Assembly: GCF_003116015.1 (NCBI RefSeq)
Contig: NZ_LGQZ01000033.1
Coordinates: forward strand, 28,372 to 92,371
Reading direction: 5' to 3'
Length of the DNA stretch: 64,000 bases
DNA from: Azospirillum sp. TSO22-1
GTDB lineage: Bacteria > Pseudomonadota > Alphaproteobacteria > Azospirillales > Azospirillaceae
Below the pieces are notes generated by a model. The model saw only the letters and a list, made by a program, of their open reading frames with translations. It was not told the DNA's origin and did not search any database. Every line of letters begins with the position of its first letter. Positions within the stretch are counted from its first letter, which is position 1. The translations under genes were made by a program, and so were the position numbers. Shown piece by piece: positions 26,936 to 34,855 of the stretch.

Positions 26936-28372
26936 ATGGAATACGCCATCCTGGTGCACAAGAAGCACCACACGATGTCGGCGCTCAGCGCCGTCGCCGC
27001 GCACAACAACCGGACCAGCGCCGCCCCGAACGCCGATCCGAGGCGCGCTTCCTTGAACCGCCAGCTCCACGGCACCGCCGACTTGGTGGCGGCGGTGCGG
27101 GCGGCGCTCGATGTTGCGGGCATCACGCGGCTGCGGCGCAACGGCGTGCTCGGCGTCGAGATGGTCCTGTCGGCCTCGCCCGGGTACTTCCGGCCCGACG
27201 CGCCGCACGAGATCGGCACGTGGCGCGGCGCGCGCCTCGGCGAGTGGGTCACCGCGACGATGAGGTACCTGAGGAAGACCTACGGGGAGAACCTGCTGTC
27301 CGCCGTCCTGCACCTTGATGAGGGCACCCCGCACATCCATGCCCTGGTGCTCCCGGTGGACCGGTCGCCGCGCCGGAAGGGTGCGGCCACGCGGCTGAAC
27401 GCCAGCCGGTGGTTCGGGACGCCGGCGAAGCTGCGCGCCCTTCAGGACGCCTACCACGCGGAGCTCGCGCCTCTCGGCCTCCGGCGCGGCGAGCGCGGGT
27501 CCGCCGCCACCCACACCGAAATCCGCGACTGGTACATGGCGATGGCAGCGACGAAGGCGGCAGCGCAAGCGGAGCAGGCCGCGCTCGCCGCCGCCTCCCG
27601 CCGCGCCGGGTTCGCGCTGATCGACGCCATGGAGCACGAGCAGGCGGCCAACGATCTGCGGCGCCAAGCCGAAGCGGATGCCGCGCAGGCCAGCGAGGAG
27701 CGGGAAGCCGCTGCCGCGGCCCGTGCGGCGGCCGAGCGCGATGCCAGGGAGGCGGCGAAGGGCTTGGCCGCCGCGGAAGCCGACCGTGCCGCAGCGGCCG
27801 AGCAGTGCCAGCGGGTGGAGGAGGAGACCGCGGCCGAGAGGAAGCGCGTGAAGAGCTGGGCTCAGGCCATCGACGTCGGGGTGGGGGCCTGGACCGAGGG
27901 CGCCATTGTCGGCGCCGAGGAGAGCCCGCGTCGGCTGGTCTGGGCGCCCGACGTCCCGGCGGAGCGCCGCCGGCAGATCGAGGACGCCATCAACCCGGCC
28001 TTCGACGCGGTGTGGACGCTGGTTGGGCGCCTTGCCGCCAAGCTGGGCGAGGCGATGAAGGCGGCGCGGGACGCCGCCGCCGAGATCGTACGGCGCGCCG
28101 AGGAAGAGGCCGGGGAGCTGCACGCCGGCCTTGCCAAGCGCGCGCAGACGATCGAGCGCAGGGAGCTGCAGGTGGATGCGGACCTCGCCGCCGTAGATCT
28201 CAGCCGGGCGGAACTGGAGGACGCGCTGTCTCGGGTGCGCGCGCTGAAACTGCCCACTGAGCGGGCGCAGGACTTTCAGCACGCCGAGGAAATGGGCAGG
28301 GCGGCGGCAGTCCGAGTCGCACCCGTGCGTGCGCGGGTCGAGTGGAGGATGGAGGGCCAGCGAGATCGATAG
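26936..28372 (+). CDS. MobV/Pre-type relaxase
   Basis: 478 aa. The N-terminal relaxase domain shows HNNR at residues 23-26 and the metal-binding HLDEGTPHIH motif starting at His126, both typical of Mob_Pre (MobV) proteins that nick plasmid DNA at oriT for mobilisation. From about residue 200 to 300 there is a long Ala/Glu/Arg coiled coil, then a C-terminal helical part. ATG 26936 is chosen because GGAGGGAG precedes it and EYAILVHKK begins the family; the frame is open to 26873. No type IV secretion genes are in the element, so transfer would need a helper. Confidence 0.88.
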   Translation: MEYAILVHKKHHTMSALSAVAAHNNRTSAAPNADPRRASLNRQLHGTADLVAAVRAALDVAGITRLRRNGVLGVEMVLSASPGYFRPDAPHEIGTWRGARLGEWVTATMRYLRKTYGENLLSAVLHLDEGTPHIHALVLPVDRSPRRKGAATRLNASRWFGTPAKLRALQDAYHAELAPLGLRRGERGSAATHTEIRDWYMAMAATKAAAQAEQAALAAASRRAGFALIDAMEHEQAANDLRRQAEADAAQASEEREAAAAARAAAERDAREAAKGLAAAEADRAAAAEQCQRVEEETAAERKRVKSWAQAIDVGVGAWTEGAIVGAEESPRRLVWAPDVPAERRRQIEDAINPAFDAVWTLVGRLAAKLGEAMKAARDAAAEIVRRAEEEAGELHAGLAKRAQTIERRELQVDADLAAVDLSRAELEDALSRVRALKLPTERAQDFQHAEEMGRAAAVRVAPVRARVEWRMEGQRDR

Positions 28373-28497
28373 CCTGTCCGGATGACCAACAAGCGGCTTG
28401 CCCTCACATCATGCCCGCATGACGCGCATCACCGCCTTGCAGATCGCGCGTTGCCCTGCTCAAATCCTTCAGTCTGAGACAGACCGGAGGAACCCAC

Positions 28498-28797
28498 GTG
28501 ACCAGCACTCCGCATGACATTGAGGGCCGTCTGGCCGCCCTCGAGCTGATCGCCGGCATCGCCTTCAAGGCATGGGCTACGCAGATGTACGCGTCGGGTC
28601 ACCCGACTCGGACACCGAAGATCCTGGAGCGGATCAAGGCCGGGATCGACGACGGGAGCTTCCCGGCGCCGGCAGACCCGAAGGCACGCGACGCGATGAA
28701 GGCGACGCTCGATGCCATCTTCGACGCGCCGGCCTTCCCACCGGGGAACTGGGTGCAGGAGATCGAGAAGGAACTCTTCCCGGATCGCACCGCCTGA
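28498..28797 (+). CDS. Hypothetical protein (99 aa)
   Basis: GTG start with GGAGG 8 bases upstream. Helical N-terminus (GRLAALELIAGIAFKAW), then a stretch ending PGNWVQEIEKELFPD. No family recognised and no signal peptide. It follows the relaxase by about 125 bp and is the last rightward gene before the leftward HipA/HIRAN operon. Confidence 0.6.
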   Translation: MTSTPHDIEGRLAALELIAGIAFKAWATQMYASGHPTRTPKILERIKAGIDDGSFPAPADPKARDAMKATLDAIFDAPAFPPGNWVQEIEKELFPDRTA

Positions 28798-28890
28798 CCA
28801 CCGGCTCGGCGGCGGGGAGCGCCGCCGACAGGTGTTCATCCCACCCGATCGCCACCATCAGCTCGACCACGCGGCTGAAGCGCTCGCGGG

Positions 28891-29592
28891 TCAATCAGAG
28901 ACCTCGACGAAGAGGTAAAGACGGGGGCGCTCGGTTGTTCCATTCACGCGATCAACGCGAGCCTGGACCTTGCCGGAGCTAAGCCAGCGGTGGAATGCTT
29001 CTGTTTGCAGCCGATTAATGTATCCGACACACTGCCCCTTCCAGACAACCTGAATAGCTTGATCGTCGTGAATATTCGTCGGCTCAGGTATCAGAAATAC
29101 ATGGTCGCCCGCCCGAATACCATCCACGAGGTATCGGTGAAAGCTGGCCGCTTCGGTTACAAATTCGCACGGACCATCGATCTTATAGAACGGATTAACA
29201 ATTGAGAAGCCGTCGCTTGGCAACCTTGCCTCAGTGTAACCAAGCAGAGCAAAGTCCGATATTGTGGAGCCCGGATCTATCCGATAGTTCAATAGGTACT
29301 TCGCGAAGTCGCCCCGCGTGCGTGGCGGCAGTCGTCGCATAAACGCGCTCATTACTCCGGTGTCGTGAATATTATTTGATGTCCTAAATGCAGGATATCC
29401 GGTGAACCCCTCCCTCAGGGCGCATTCAAACTCTTCAGTGTCACTGAGGTAAGTGAACATGACGAACTCGGTAGCCCCCTGCATCTCGCGATCCAGGCGC
29501 CCAACGGTCCATCGCCGGCGCGAGGTATGCTCCGGGCCTTGCCAAGCCAGAAGAAGGACCATCGGCTCTACAATATGGCGAACCATGTTCAT
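28891..29592 (-). CDS. HIRAN-like domain protein
   Basis: 233 aa. The C-terminal ~80 residues (RAGDHVFLIPEPTNIHDDQA, then WKGQCVGYINRLQTEAFHRW) fit a HIRAN domain, which binds DNA ends or stalled forks in other contexts. The first ~150 residues are unlike known domains. It overlaps the HipA-like gene by 4 bp (ATGA), so the two proteins are translationally coupled and likely work together. The DNA is noticeably AT-richer than the rest of the element, a sign of separate acquisition. Confidence 0.68.
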   Translation of the reverse strand: MNMVRHIVEPMVLLLAWQGPEHTSRRRWTVGRLDREMQGATEFVMFTYLSDTEEFECALREGFTGYPAFRTSNNIHDTGVMSAFMRRLPPRTRGDFAKYLLNYRIDPGSTISDFALLGYTEARLPSDGFSIVNPFYKIDGPCEFVTEAASFHRYLVDGIRAGDHVFLIPEPTNIHDDQAIQVVWKGQCVGYINRLQTEAFHRWLSSGKVQARVDRVNGTTERPRLYLFVEVSD

Positions 29593-30566
29593 GCCGCCCC
29601 TCCCGTTACCACTTCCGCTATGAGCCGTTGCCGCAGTGCTATGACGTCCAGAACGAAATTGGTTCGCTGCCGCGTAAAAACAGGCTGCACCTCAAACCGT
29701 TCCATTTCATGCAGAATTTTAGCCACATCCATAATATCGAATGTCACAGTTTCCGATATTACCTCTTTAGTTTCAGGATATGCATTAATAATGCGTTCGA
29801 GCATTTCCATGTGCCGGCACTGATGTTCGTCACCGCGGGACCACCGCATATGATGATATCCCCGCAGCACATAGGCTTCTAGGGCAGTGCGCTGACGTTT
29901 AGCCGCCAGTTTGTGCTCCAGAATGTCGTACCCGAGACTCGTCCCGTTATCGAATGCGGGGGCGAAACGTGCACTCGGCGCCTGGGTGCGCTCCTTCGGA
30001 AACTTCCAGAGTATTCCCCAATTATCTTGATGCCTATCTGTGTTCCCGATCAAGGCATCAAATGTAAAAACCTTCGCCCAATGCCGGCTAGGCTCAGCAA
30101 CTCCAAGCGCATGAAACGCCTTGCAGATACGCATTACATCGCGTACATTGTGCTGCTTGCCCCTGTGTCTATCAAAATCCTTGTTCAAGGCTTGCAGTGC
30201 ATCACCGCCCTCACTAAATCGCTCTTCAACGTCCCCAGGAGCGCCATAAAAAAACTCTAGAAGACTACCGACTTCACCCGTTTCGCTATTCAACGCCACA
30301 AAAGCTGGCGGCACCTCCACCCCAATCATCGCTCCGAACTGATAAGAAAAGATTTCCGACCAAAACTGGATCGGATGACGATCCGATGAAAGTTTAAATA
30401 TATACCGGTGGTGTGGAATAATGAATTGTGGCGCTCCGAGCCCTGGAGCGATGTAGATGCTCTTAGGCCGCGCTCCTACCGGGTGGTACGGTGTCTCCCC
30501 ATAAAGCGTCCAACCTCTAATATCGAGCAGATCTTCGGGACGCTGAACCTTCACTGGAATAGGCAT
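29589..30566 (-). CDS. HipA-like protein kinase
   Basis: 325 aa. Two kinase motifs are clear: IGNTDRHQDNWG with the catalytic Asp177 and Asn182, and the metal-binding FDNGTSLG with Asp206. Residues 50-60 (HHRYIFKLS) carry the candidate ATP-contacting Lys. The layout is the HipA-type C-terminal kinase without the N-subdomain 1. HipA-family kinases phosphorylate tRNA synthetases or other targets and act as toxins or regulators. It is coupled to the HIRAN-like gene. An XRE gene that could have been its antitoxin is broken just upstream. Confidence 0.78.
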   Translation of the reverse strand: MPIPVKVQRPEDLLDIRGWTLYGETPYHPVGARPKSIYIAPGLGAPQFIIPHHRYIFKLSSDRHPIQFWSEIFSYQFGAMIGVEVPPAFVALNSETGEVGSLLEFFYGAPGDVEERFSEGGDALQALNKDFDRHRGKQHNVRDVMRICKAFHALGVAEPSRHWAKVFTFDALIGNTDRHQDNWGILWKFPKERTQAPSARFAPAFDNGTSLGYDILEHKLAAKRQRTALEAYVLRGYHHMRWSRGDEHQCRHMEMLERIINAYPETKEVISETVTFDIMDVAKILHEMERFEVQPVFTRQRTNFVLDVIALRQRLIAEVVTGGAA

Positions 30567-30690
30567 CGCTCAACCGTTCAAAGCGCAACAGCGCATGCCG
30601 CTGCCGACAACACAAAGGCTTGGCAACAGCATACAGCCCTGGCTAGTCAGCGCCAGTACCGTTCACCTCGCAGACCGTGAACCCATCGGA

Positions 30691-30891
30691 TCACTCAGCC
30701 AGTGCAACGTCCAACTCCACGCCGCCTGCCGCGAACGCCCGCCGGATGCTGATCGGCACGTAGCCGCGTGATGAGCCCCGGCCGAGTTCGAACTGCCGCA
30801 CCGCCGAGACGGAGACCGTCGCCTTATCGGCTAGCGCCTCCTAGGACCAGCCCAGGCGCTTCCGGCCGGTGCGGCATGGTTCCGGCGTCAC
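30691..30891 (-). pseudogene. XRE-type helix-turn-helix gene broken by an amber codon
   Basis: A 67-codon frame starting at GTG 30891 reads as an XRE domain (CRTGRKRLGWS, stop, EALADKATVSVSAVRQFELG), but TAG at 30841-30843 stands where XRE proteins have Gln in WSQEELA. A CAG-to-TAG change explains it. The start overlaps the stop of the 67-aa gene upstream (GTGA). It lies 124 bp before the HipA-like kinase gene on the same strand. Confidence 0.72.
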
Positions 30892-31091
30892 GACGGCACC
30901 CGCTGGTACAGGCTGCGGTCGGTCAGCGCCGAGACGCCGATCAGGATCGGGCCGCCTCCGCCTTCGAGCGCGAGCTGCGCGTGCGGCGGCTCGCCGGGCT
31001 TCGTCCGCAAGCCGGTGACGACGTAGACCTTGTCGGACTGGCCGACCCGGGCAAAGCGGTCGCCGATGGCGATGGGCAGGGTGCGGCTCAT
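30888..31091 (-). CDS. Small hypothetical protein (67 aa)
   Basis: Starts MSRTLPIAIGDRFARVGQSD and continues with a beta-rich body (KVYVVTGLRTKPGEPPHAQL, then LIGVSALTD). Proteins of this kind occur in alphaproteobacterial plasmid and phage regions, function unknown. It lies 3 bp after the preceding gene and overlaps the broken XRE gene. Confidence 0.6.
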   Translation of the reverse strand: MSRTLPIAIGDRFARVGQSDKVYVVTGLRTKPGEPPHAQLALEGGGGPILIGVSALTDRSLYQRVPS

Positions 31092-31094
31092 GCG

Positions 31095-31517
31095 TCAGCC
31101 TTCACCGAGGCCGGGCTGCGGCGCATCCTTGCGGAGCCGCACGCCGGGACCGCCGTCGCCTTGGTGGACAGGCACGTCCCGAGCTGCGCGCCACTCCACA
31201 CCGTAGCGTTGGCGAAATGTGACGCTACCCGTGTTAACCCCGCGTCCGCCCTTGGGTGCCCCAGAAGCCGCCCGCTTCTTGCCCGCCGGCTTTTGTGGCG
31301 CGTGTGGCGCGGCCGGCTCCAGAGCCGACTCAGCCGCGCGGGCGAAGGTCTCCCGGATGGCTGACTCGGTGATGACCAAGCGCCCTGTGATCGGGTTGGG
31401 GAAGAACGGCAGCCGGCGGTTCTCGATGGCTCGCCGCATCTGCCGGTCGTTCAGGGCGATGCCGATGGAGGCCAGGAAGGCGCGCGCCTCGTCCTTGTTC
31501 ATGTAGCGCTCAGCCAT
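31095..31517 (-). CDS. Helix-turn-helix-like protein with basic tail (140 aa)
   Basis: The first ~55 residues (MNKDEARAFLASIGIALNDR, then RAIENRRLPFFPNPITGRLV) look like an excisionase-type winged helix with the recognition helix QMRRAIENRR. The rest is Ala/Pro/Lys-rich and probably disordered. ATG 31517 is chosen because GGGGGAG precedes it; the frame is open to 31553. It shares one base with the stop of the XRE repressor gene. It might regulate excision with the integrase. Confidence 0.6.
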   Translation of the reverse strand: MAERYMNKDEARAFLASIGIALNDRQMRRAIENRRLPFFPNPITGRLVITESAIRETFARAAESALEPAAPHAPQKPAGKKRAASGAPKGGRGVNTGSVTFRQRYGVEWRAARDVPVHQGDGGPGVRLRKDAPQPGLGEG

Positions 31518-31792
31518 CACTCCCCCTTCCCGCCGGCCTGGTTGACCTTCCACCGCACGCCAGCGCCACCACCGTTGGGGAATATGAACTCCAACCCGGC
31601 ACCTTCGAAGGCAGCGCGCAGATCACGCATCGTCCTCGGTTGCGGCTTGGCGACTGCCCCGCGTTCGAAGTCCGCGATGGACTTCTTCGTCACCCCCGAA
31701 GCACGCGCGAGGTCGTCCTGTGACCATCCGATCAGGGCGCGGGCAGCGCGGCACTGCCCGGGGTCTATATCACCATCAGTAACTTTCTTCAT
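31517..31792 (-). CDS. XRE-family repressor
   Basis: 91 aa. The helix-turn-helix (CRAARALIGWSQDDLARASG, then VTKKSIADFERG) is followed by TMRDLRAAFEGAGLEFIFPN, a common ending in small alphaproteobacterial XRE proteins. It is divergent from the 31862 gene and heads the leftward operon, so it probably represses both directions through operators at 31793-31861. It is the intact counterpart of the broken XRE gene at 30691. Confidence 0.82.
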   Translation of the reverse strand: MKKVTDGDIDPGQCRAARALIGWSQDDLARASGVTKKSIADFERGAVAKPQPRTMRDLRAAFEGAGLEFIFPNGGGAGVRWKVNQAGGKGE

Positions 31793-31861
31793 TTTTGATG
31801 TTGATCCCGACCGAATACAATGCTACATCATTAATGCAGAACGTGACTGAGGGCAACCCCC
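31793..31861. promoter_or_regulatory. Divergent promoter/operator region
   Basis: An AT-rich 69-bp gap between the XRE gene and the rightward gene at 31862. TGATGT (31796-31801) and ACATCA (31825-31830) are inverted arms. TACAAT (31816-31821) is a good -10 box for rightward transcription with a TT-rich -35 region at 31793-31800. Confidence 0.5.
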
Positions 31862-32194
31862 ATGATCGACCGCCGCACCCTCTTCCAGACCGCCCACGTC
31901 ATCGCCCGCCGCGAGCGTGGCATGTACGGGCTGTCGATGACCTACCGGCAGGCGTTCGCCATCGCGCTGCGCAAGCTCTATGCCCAGGCGAGGGAGCAGA
32001 CCGAGCGCGCGGCCCGGGCGGAGGCGTTCTGCGCCGCCCTGGCGCAGCAGGCGCGTGAGGCCGCCGCCCGCCGCCTCGCTGAGCTGAAGGGCATCGCCGC
32101 CGACCTGGAGCACACCGACCGGCTCGGCAACGCCGGCCTGCGCCGCCTCGCCGCGGTCAACAGCGAGATCCACCGCCTGGAGCACGCCGCGTAG
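31862..32194 (+). CDS. Hypothetical helical protein (110 aa)
   Basis: First gene of the rightward string. MIDRRTLFQTAHVIARRERG, then a helical coiled-coil-prone body (EQTERAARAEAFCAALAQQA). The pattern AHxxAR with YRQAFAIALRKLY resembles small proteins encoded near plasmid and phage replication genes. No signal peptide despite the RR. Function unknown. Confidence 0.6.
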   Translation: MIDRRTLFQTAHVIARRERGMYGLSMTYRQAFAIALRKLYAQAREQTERAARAEAFCAALAQQAREAAARRLAELKGIAADLEHTDRLGNAGLRRLAAVNSEIHRLEHAA

Positions 32195-32235
32195 GCCGGC
32201 CCGACCACCATCCACATCAGCCCCTGGAGGACACC

Positions 32236-32496
32236 ATGCGTGCGAGACACGCCACACCCGAGCCTTGCCTGCATCCCGCCCTTCTGCCGCGCCTTTCCCG
32301 CGCGGTGCTGGAGCGGATCGCCGACGCCGCCATCGCCGAACTCGACCGGCGCGACGGGGACCCCGACGCGGAGCCGAACTGCGGCGACCTCGACACCCTG
32401 GCCGACGACGACACGCTGCACCGTCTCGACCTCCTGCCGCTGCCCCGCACCGACCTGTTCGCCCGGTGCTGCCCGGCGGAGGTGCATCATGGCTGA
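32236..32496 (+). CDS. Hypothetical protein (86 aa)
   Basis: ATG at 32236 preceded by CTGGAGG. A Pro/Leu-rich N-terminus, then helix RLSRAVLERIADAAIAELDR and an acidic stretch. No signal peptide, no family. It overlaps the next start by 8 bp. Confidence 0.55.
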   Translation: MRARHATPEPCLHPALLPRLSRAVLERIADAAIAELDRRDGDPDAEPNCGDLDTLADDDTLHRLDLLPLPRTDLFARCCPAEVHHG

Positions 32497-32713
32497 CGCA
32501 ACCCGCCGCCTGTTTCTGATCGCCGCCGGCGACTTGGCCGCTGCCGCCGCTCCGGCCGTCGCCGCCCAGGCCGTCGCGCCGGCCGTCACCCTGAACGATC
32601 GCGAGAGACAGCTCGTCGCCTCCTTCCGCCGGATGAAGGACCGGCGCAAGGAGGCGCTGGAGAGCCTGATCCGCTGCTTCGACGAAGCCGAGCGGGAAGA
32701 GGAGAGGGCTTGA
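32489..32713 (+). CDS. Small protein with twin-arginine-like leader (74 aa)
   Basis: The N-terminus ADATRRLFLIAAGDL has the RRxFL pattern of a Tat signal, followed by an Ala-rich hydrophobic stretch and an AQA-type cleavage site near residue 28. The mature part is a basic/acidic helix (NDRERQLVASFRRMKDRRKE). First of a tandem run of such genes. The leader is an inference from pattern only. Confidence 0.6.
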   Translation: MADATRRLFLIAAGDLAAAAAPAVAAQAVAPAVTLNDRERQLVASFRRMKDRRKEALESLIRCFDEAEREEERA

Positions 32714-32715
32714 CC

Positions 32716-32994
32716 ATGCTCAGCCGTCGAATCCTCCTCGCCAGTAGCGGCGCTGCCGCCGTGCTGGCGGTCGGCTCGGTGCCCGGCCTGTCGCTCGCCG
32801 GCGAGGCGGTCCCGCCCGAGGTGCTCGCCTTTGGGCCCGAGTGGGCCACGCTGTGGCTCAACGCATCCCCTCCCACCCGCCATGTCGCCCGCCGCTTGGT
32901 CGAAAGGCTGGCCCGCATGTCCGACGAGCAGCTCGTGCGGTTCGCCGATCGGATCGAAGCCGAACACGAACACCTCCGCGCCGAAGGGAGATGA
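32716..32994 (+). CDS. Small protein with twin-arginine-like leader and SDxQL motif (92 aa)
   Basis: MLSRRILLASSGAAAVLAVG is a good Tat-like leader with cleavage near LSLAG. The mature part ends ARMSDEQLVRFADRIEAEHE, whose SDEQL motif recurs in the genes at 34323 and 34702. ATG 32716 is preferred to a TTG at 32710 because GGAGAGGG is 8 bases before it. Function unknown. Confidence 0.62.
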   Translation: MLSRRILLASSGAAAVLAVGSVPGLSLAGEAVPPEVLAFGPEWATLWLNASPPTRHVARRLVERLARMSDEQLVRFADRIEAEHEHLRAEGR

Positions 32995-32996
32995 TC

Positions 32997-33458
32997 ATGC
33001 AGACCACCAGCATCACCCGCCGGGCATCGCTCGGCGGCACGGCGACGGTGTGCGTCGCCACCACCAGCGCCGCCACACCGACGGCCGCCCGCCCCATCCC
33101 TCCGGCGTTCGGCGACATGCCGCCAGACGCCGCGCTGTTCGCCGCCTTCGACGGCTGGATCGAGCGGCAACGCGCCATCGAGGCCGCGGCGCCGAGCCTG
33201 AGCGCCCACGCGATGTCTGCCGCTCTCGACGTCGCCGACCGCATCATGCAGGAGATCGCTGCGCTGCCGGCGCGCAGCGCCGCCGGGTTCGCGGTGAAGG
33301 CGTACCTGCAGGCGCACAACCGCTACGGAGGCACGGCCGACGACGTCCTGCGCGTGGACCTGCCGGAGTGCGATGCCGGCGTGGAGGATGCCATGTACCG
33401 CTCCGCCTACGCGGATGCGCTGCGCTGGTTGCCGGTGCTGAGCGAGGGGAGGGTCTGA
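32997..33458 (+). CDS. Protein with twin-arginine-like leader (153 aa)
   Basis: The N-terminus SITRRASLGGTATVCVATT is a weaker Tat-like leader. The mature part is helical (AAFDGWIERQRAIEAAAPSL, then LPARSAAGFAVKAYLQAHNR) and acidic at the end. It resembles small hypotheticals in alphaproteobacterial mobile elements that end with a DALRWLPVL-type segment. ATG 32997 gives the right distance to AAGGGAG; an ATG at 32991 is also in frame. Confidence 0.6.
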   Translation: MQTTSITRRASLGGTATVCVATTSAATPTAARPIPPAFGDMPPDAALFAAFDGWIERQRAIEAAAPSLSAHAMSAALDVADRIMQEIAALPARSAAGFAVKAYLQAHNRYGGTADDVLRVDLPECDAGVEDAMYRSAYADALRWLPVLSEGRV

Positions 33459-33460
33459 CC

Positions 33461-34330
33461 ATGGCCATCACCCGCCGCACCCTGATCACCCGCACCGCCA
33501 GCGCGGCGCCGGCGCTCGCCCTCGCCGCCTTCCCCACATCGGCCGCCAGCTCTTCGCTCGGACCGGCCGACCTGCAGGTTGACCGCACGCTCGTCCGTCT
33601 GTGGCGCCGCCTTCTCAACGCCCGTGCGGCCTATGAAGCCGTGCGCGACGCGGAGACCGCCGCCGTGCGCTGTCTCCCCCGGTGGGCGCAGTGGGCCGGC
33701 CGCGCCGAGAATGGATGCGCCATCGCCGATCCGGAGTGGACCGACGCCATGCTGGCCGAGTACGCCATCCCGGCGGAGGTCGGGCGGCGGCCATCGCTGA
33801 AGCAGATTGAGGATCTGAACCGCGAGCGCCTGATCGACACCTACGCGCTTCGCACCGGTGGCGACCGCCAGGCGGCGTCGCTGCTGGCCTTCTGCGACAA
33901 GGAATGGAAGCGCGAGGTGCCGCCGGAGGCCGCCGTGGTGAAGGAGGCGAACGACCGCCGCGTCGCCGCGTACCGCGCCCGCCTGGATCAGAAGCGCGCC
34001 GAGGAGAAGCGAGTCGGGCTGGACGGGCTGGACGCCCAGAAGGAACGCGCCTGGGACCTCATTGACACCGTCATCGACCGCATCGGTGAGGCGAAGGCCC
34101 ACACCGCCGTCGGCATGGTGGTGAAGCTGCGCATCTGGGCGCTCTCTACCCTGGAGTGGGGCGAGCGCGACAGCGGCGGCGCCGACTTCTACGAGCGCAT
34201 GGTGCTGACGGTGCTGGACGGACTGGAGGCGTCCTTGCCGGAGGAGGTGGCGCGGGCCATCCCGCCCATGCCGCTGCGCGAATGGGACCGGCCGGACGCC
34301 ACGCCGACGACGGAGGCGCACCATGCTTGA
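33461..34330 (+). CDS. Protein with twin-arginine-like leader (289 aa)
   Basis: MAITRRTLITRTASAAPALA followed by an AFPTSAAS-type cleavage region. The mature part is a long helical protein with several Trp and charged coiled-coil segments (VAAYRARLDQKRAEEKRVGL). It is the largest of the run and has no recognised domain. It overlaps the next gene by 8 bp, so the cluster is co-translated. Confidence 0.62.
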   Translation: MAITRRTLITRTASAAPALALAAFPTSAASSSLGPADLQVDRTLVRLWRRLLNARAAYEAVRDAETAAVRCLPRWAQWAGRAENGCAIADPEWTDAMLAEYAIPAEVGRRPSLKQIEDLNRERLIDTYALRTGGDRQAASLLAFCDKEWKREVPPEAAVVKEANDRRVAAYRARLDQKRAEEKRVGLDGLDAQKERAWDLIDTVIDRIGEAKAHTAVGMVVKLRIWALSTLEWGERDSGGADFYERMVLTVLDGLEASLPEEVARAIPPMPLREWDRPDATPTTEAHHA

Positions 34331-34526
34331 CCGTCGCTGCTTCCTGGCCAGCGCCACGGCCACGTCCATCGGCGTCGGCGTAGTCGCCAATAGGGCGCCA
34401 GCCACCCCGCATCCCGACGCCGGCTGGCGGGAGGAAGCCCGGCACCTCCTCGATCAGCTCTCGGACGGACAGCTCGAGGATCTGGCCGGCCTGGTTCACG
34501 ACCTCGTCGCCTTGGGGAGAGCCTGA
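34323..34526 (+). CDS. Small protein with twin-arginine-like leader and SDxQL motif (67 aa)
   Basis: MLDRRCFLASATATSIGVGV matches the Tat pattern RRxFL and is followed by a short mature helix containing LLDQLSDGQLEDLAGLV. The SDGQL motif is shared with 32716 and 34702. Function unknown. Confidence 0.6.
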   Translation: MLDRRCFLASATATSIGVGVVANRAPATPHPDAGWREEARHLLDQLSDGQLEDLAGLVHDLVALGRA

Positions 34527-34528
34527 TC

Positions 34529-34699
34529 ATGCAGCCGACCGATCTCACCCTCGAGGAGAAGGGCTGGATCCTGTGCGCCCGCTCCCTGGACCCCGACCTC
34601 CGCGCGTGGCTGGTCGAGACCGCCGAGGCTATCGCTGACGGGCGCGAGACGAAGCCCTTCCGCCGCAGCGGCGCCGGGCAAACGACGGGGAGGGCCTGA
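34529..34699 (+). CDS. Small hypothetical protein (56 aa)
   Basis: MQPTDLTLEEKGWILCARSL, then a helix DPDLRAWLVETAEAIADG and a basic tail. GGGGAGAG lies about 9 bases before the ATG at 34529. No signal peptide. It sits 2 bp after the previous gene and 2 bp before the next, continuing the string. Confidence 0.5.
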   Translation: MQPTDLTLEEKGWILCARSLDPDLRAWLVETAEAIADGRETKPFRRSGAGQTTGRA

Positions 34700-34701
34700 C
34701 C

Positions 34702-34845
34702 ATGATAGCTGCCGACAAGAAGGTGGCCGCCCAGAAGGCGGAGTTCCGCCAGCTGCTGAAGCACCTCTCGGACGACCAGTTGCGGGAGTTCATCCGGGCA
34801 GCGCGGGTGCTGACGGCTACCGCCAGCGCGAAGGTTGAGCGGTAG
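34702..34845 (+). CDS. Small SDxQL-motif protein without leader (47 aa)
   Basis: MIAADKKVAAQKAEFRQLLK, then HLSDDQLREFIRAARVL. The SDDQL helix is the same motif as in 32716 and 34323, but this copy has no signal peptide, so the family may have exported and cytoplasmic members. GGGGAGGG precedes the ATG. Its last bases run close to the start of the initiator-like gene. Confidence 0.5.
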   Translation: MIAADKKVAAQKAEFRQLLKHLSDDQLREFIRAARVLTATASAKVER

Positions 34846-34855
34846 CAGGACGCCA

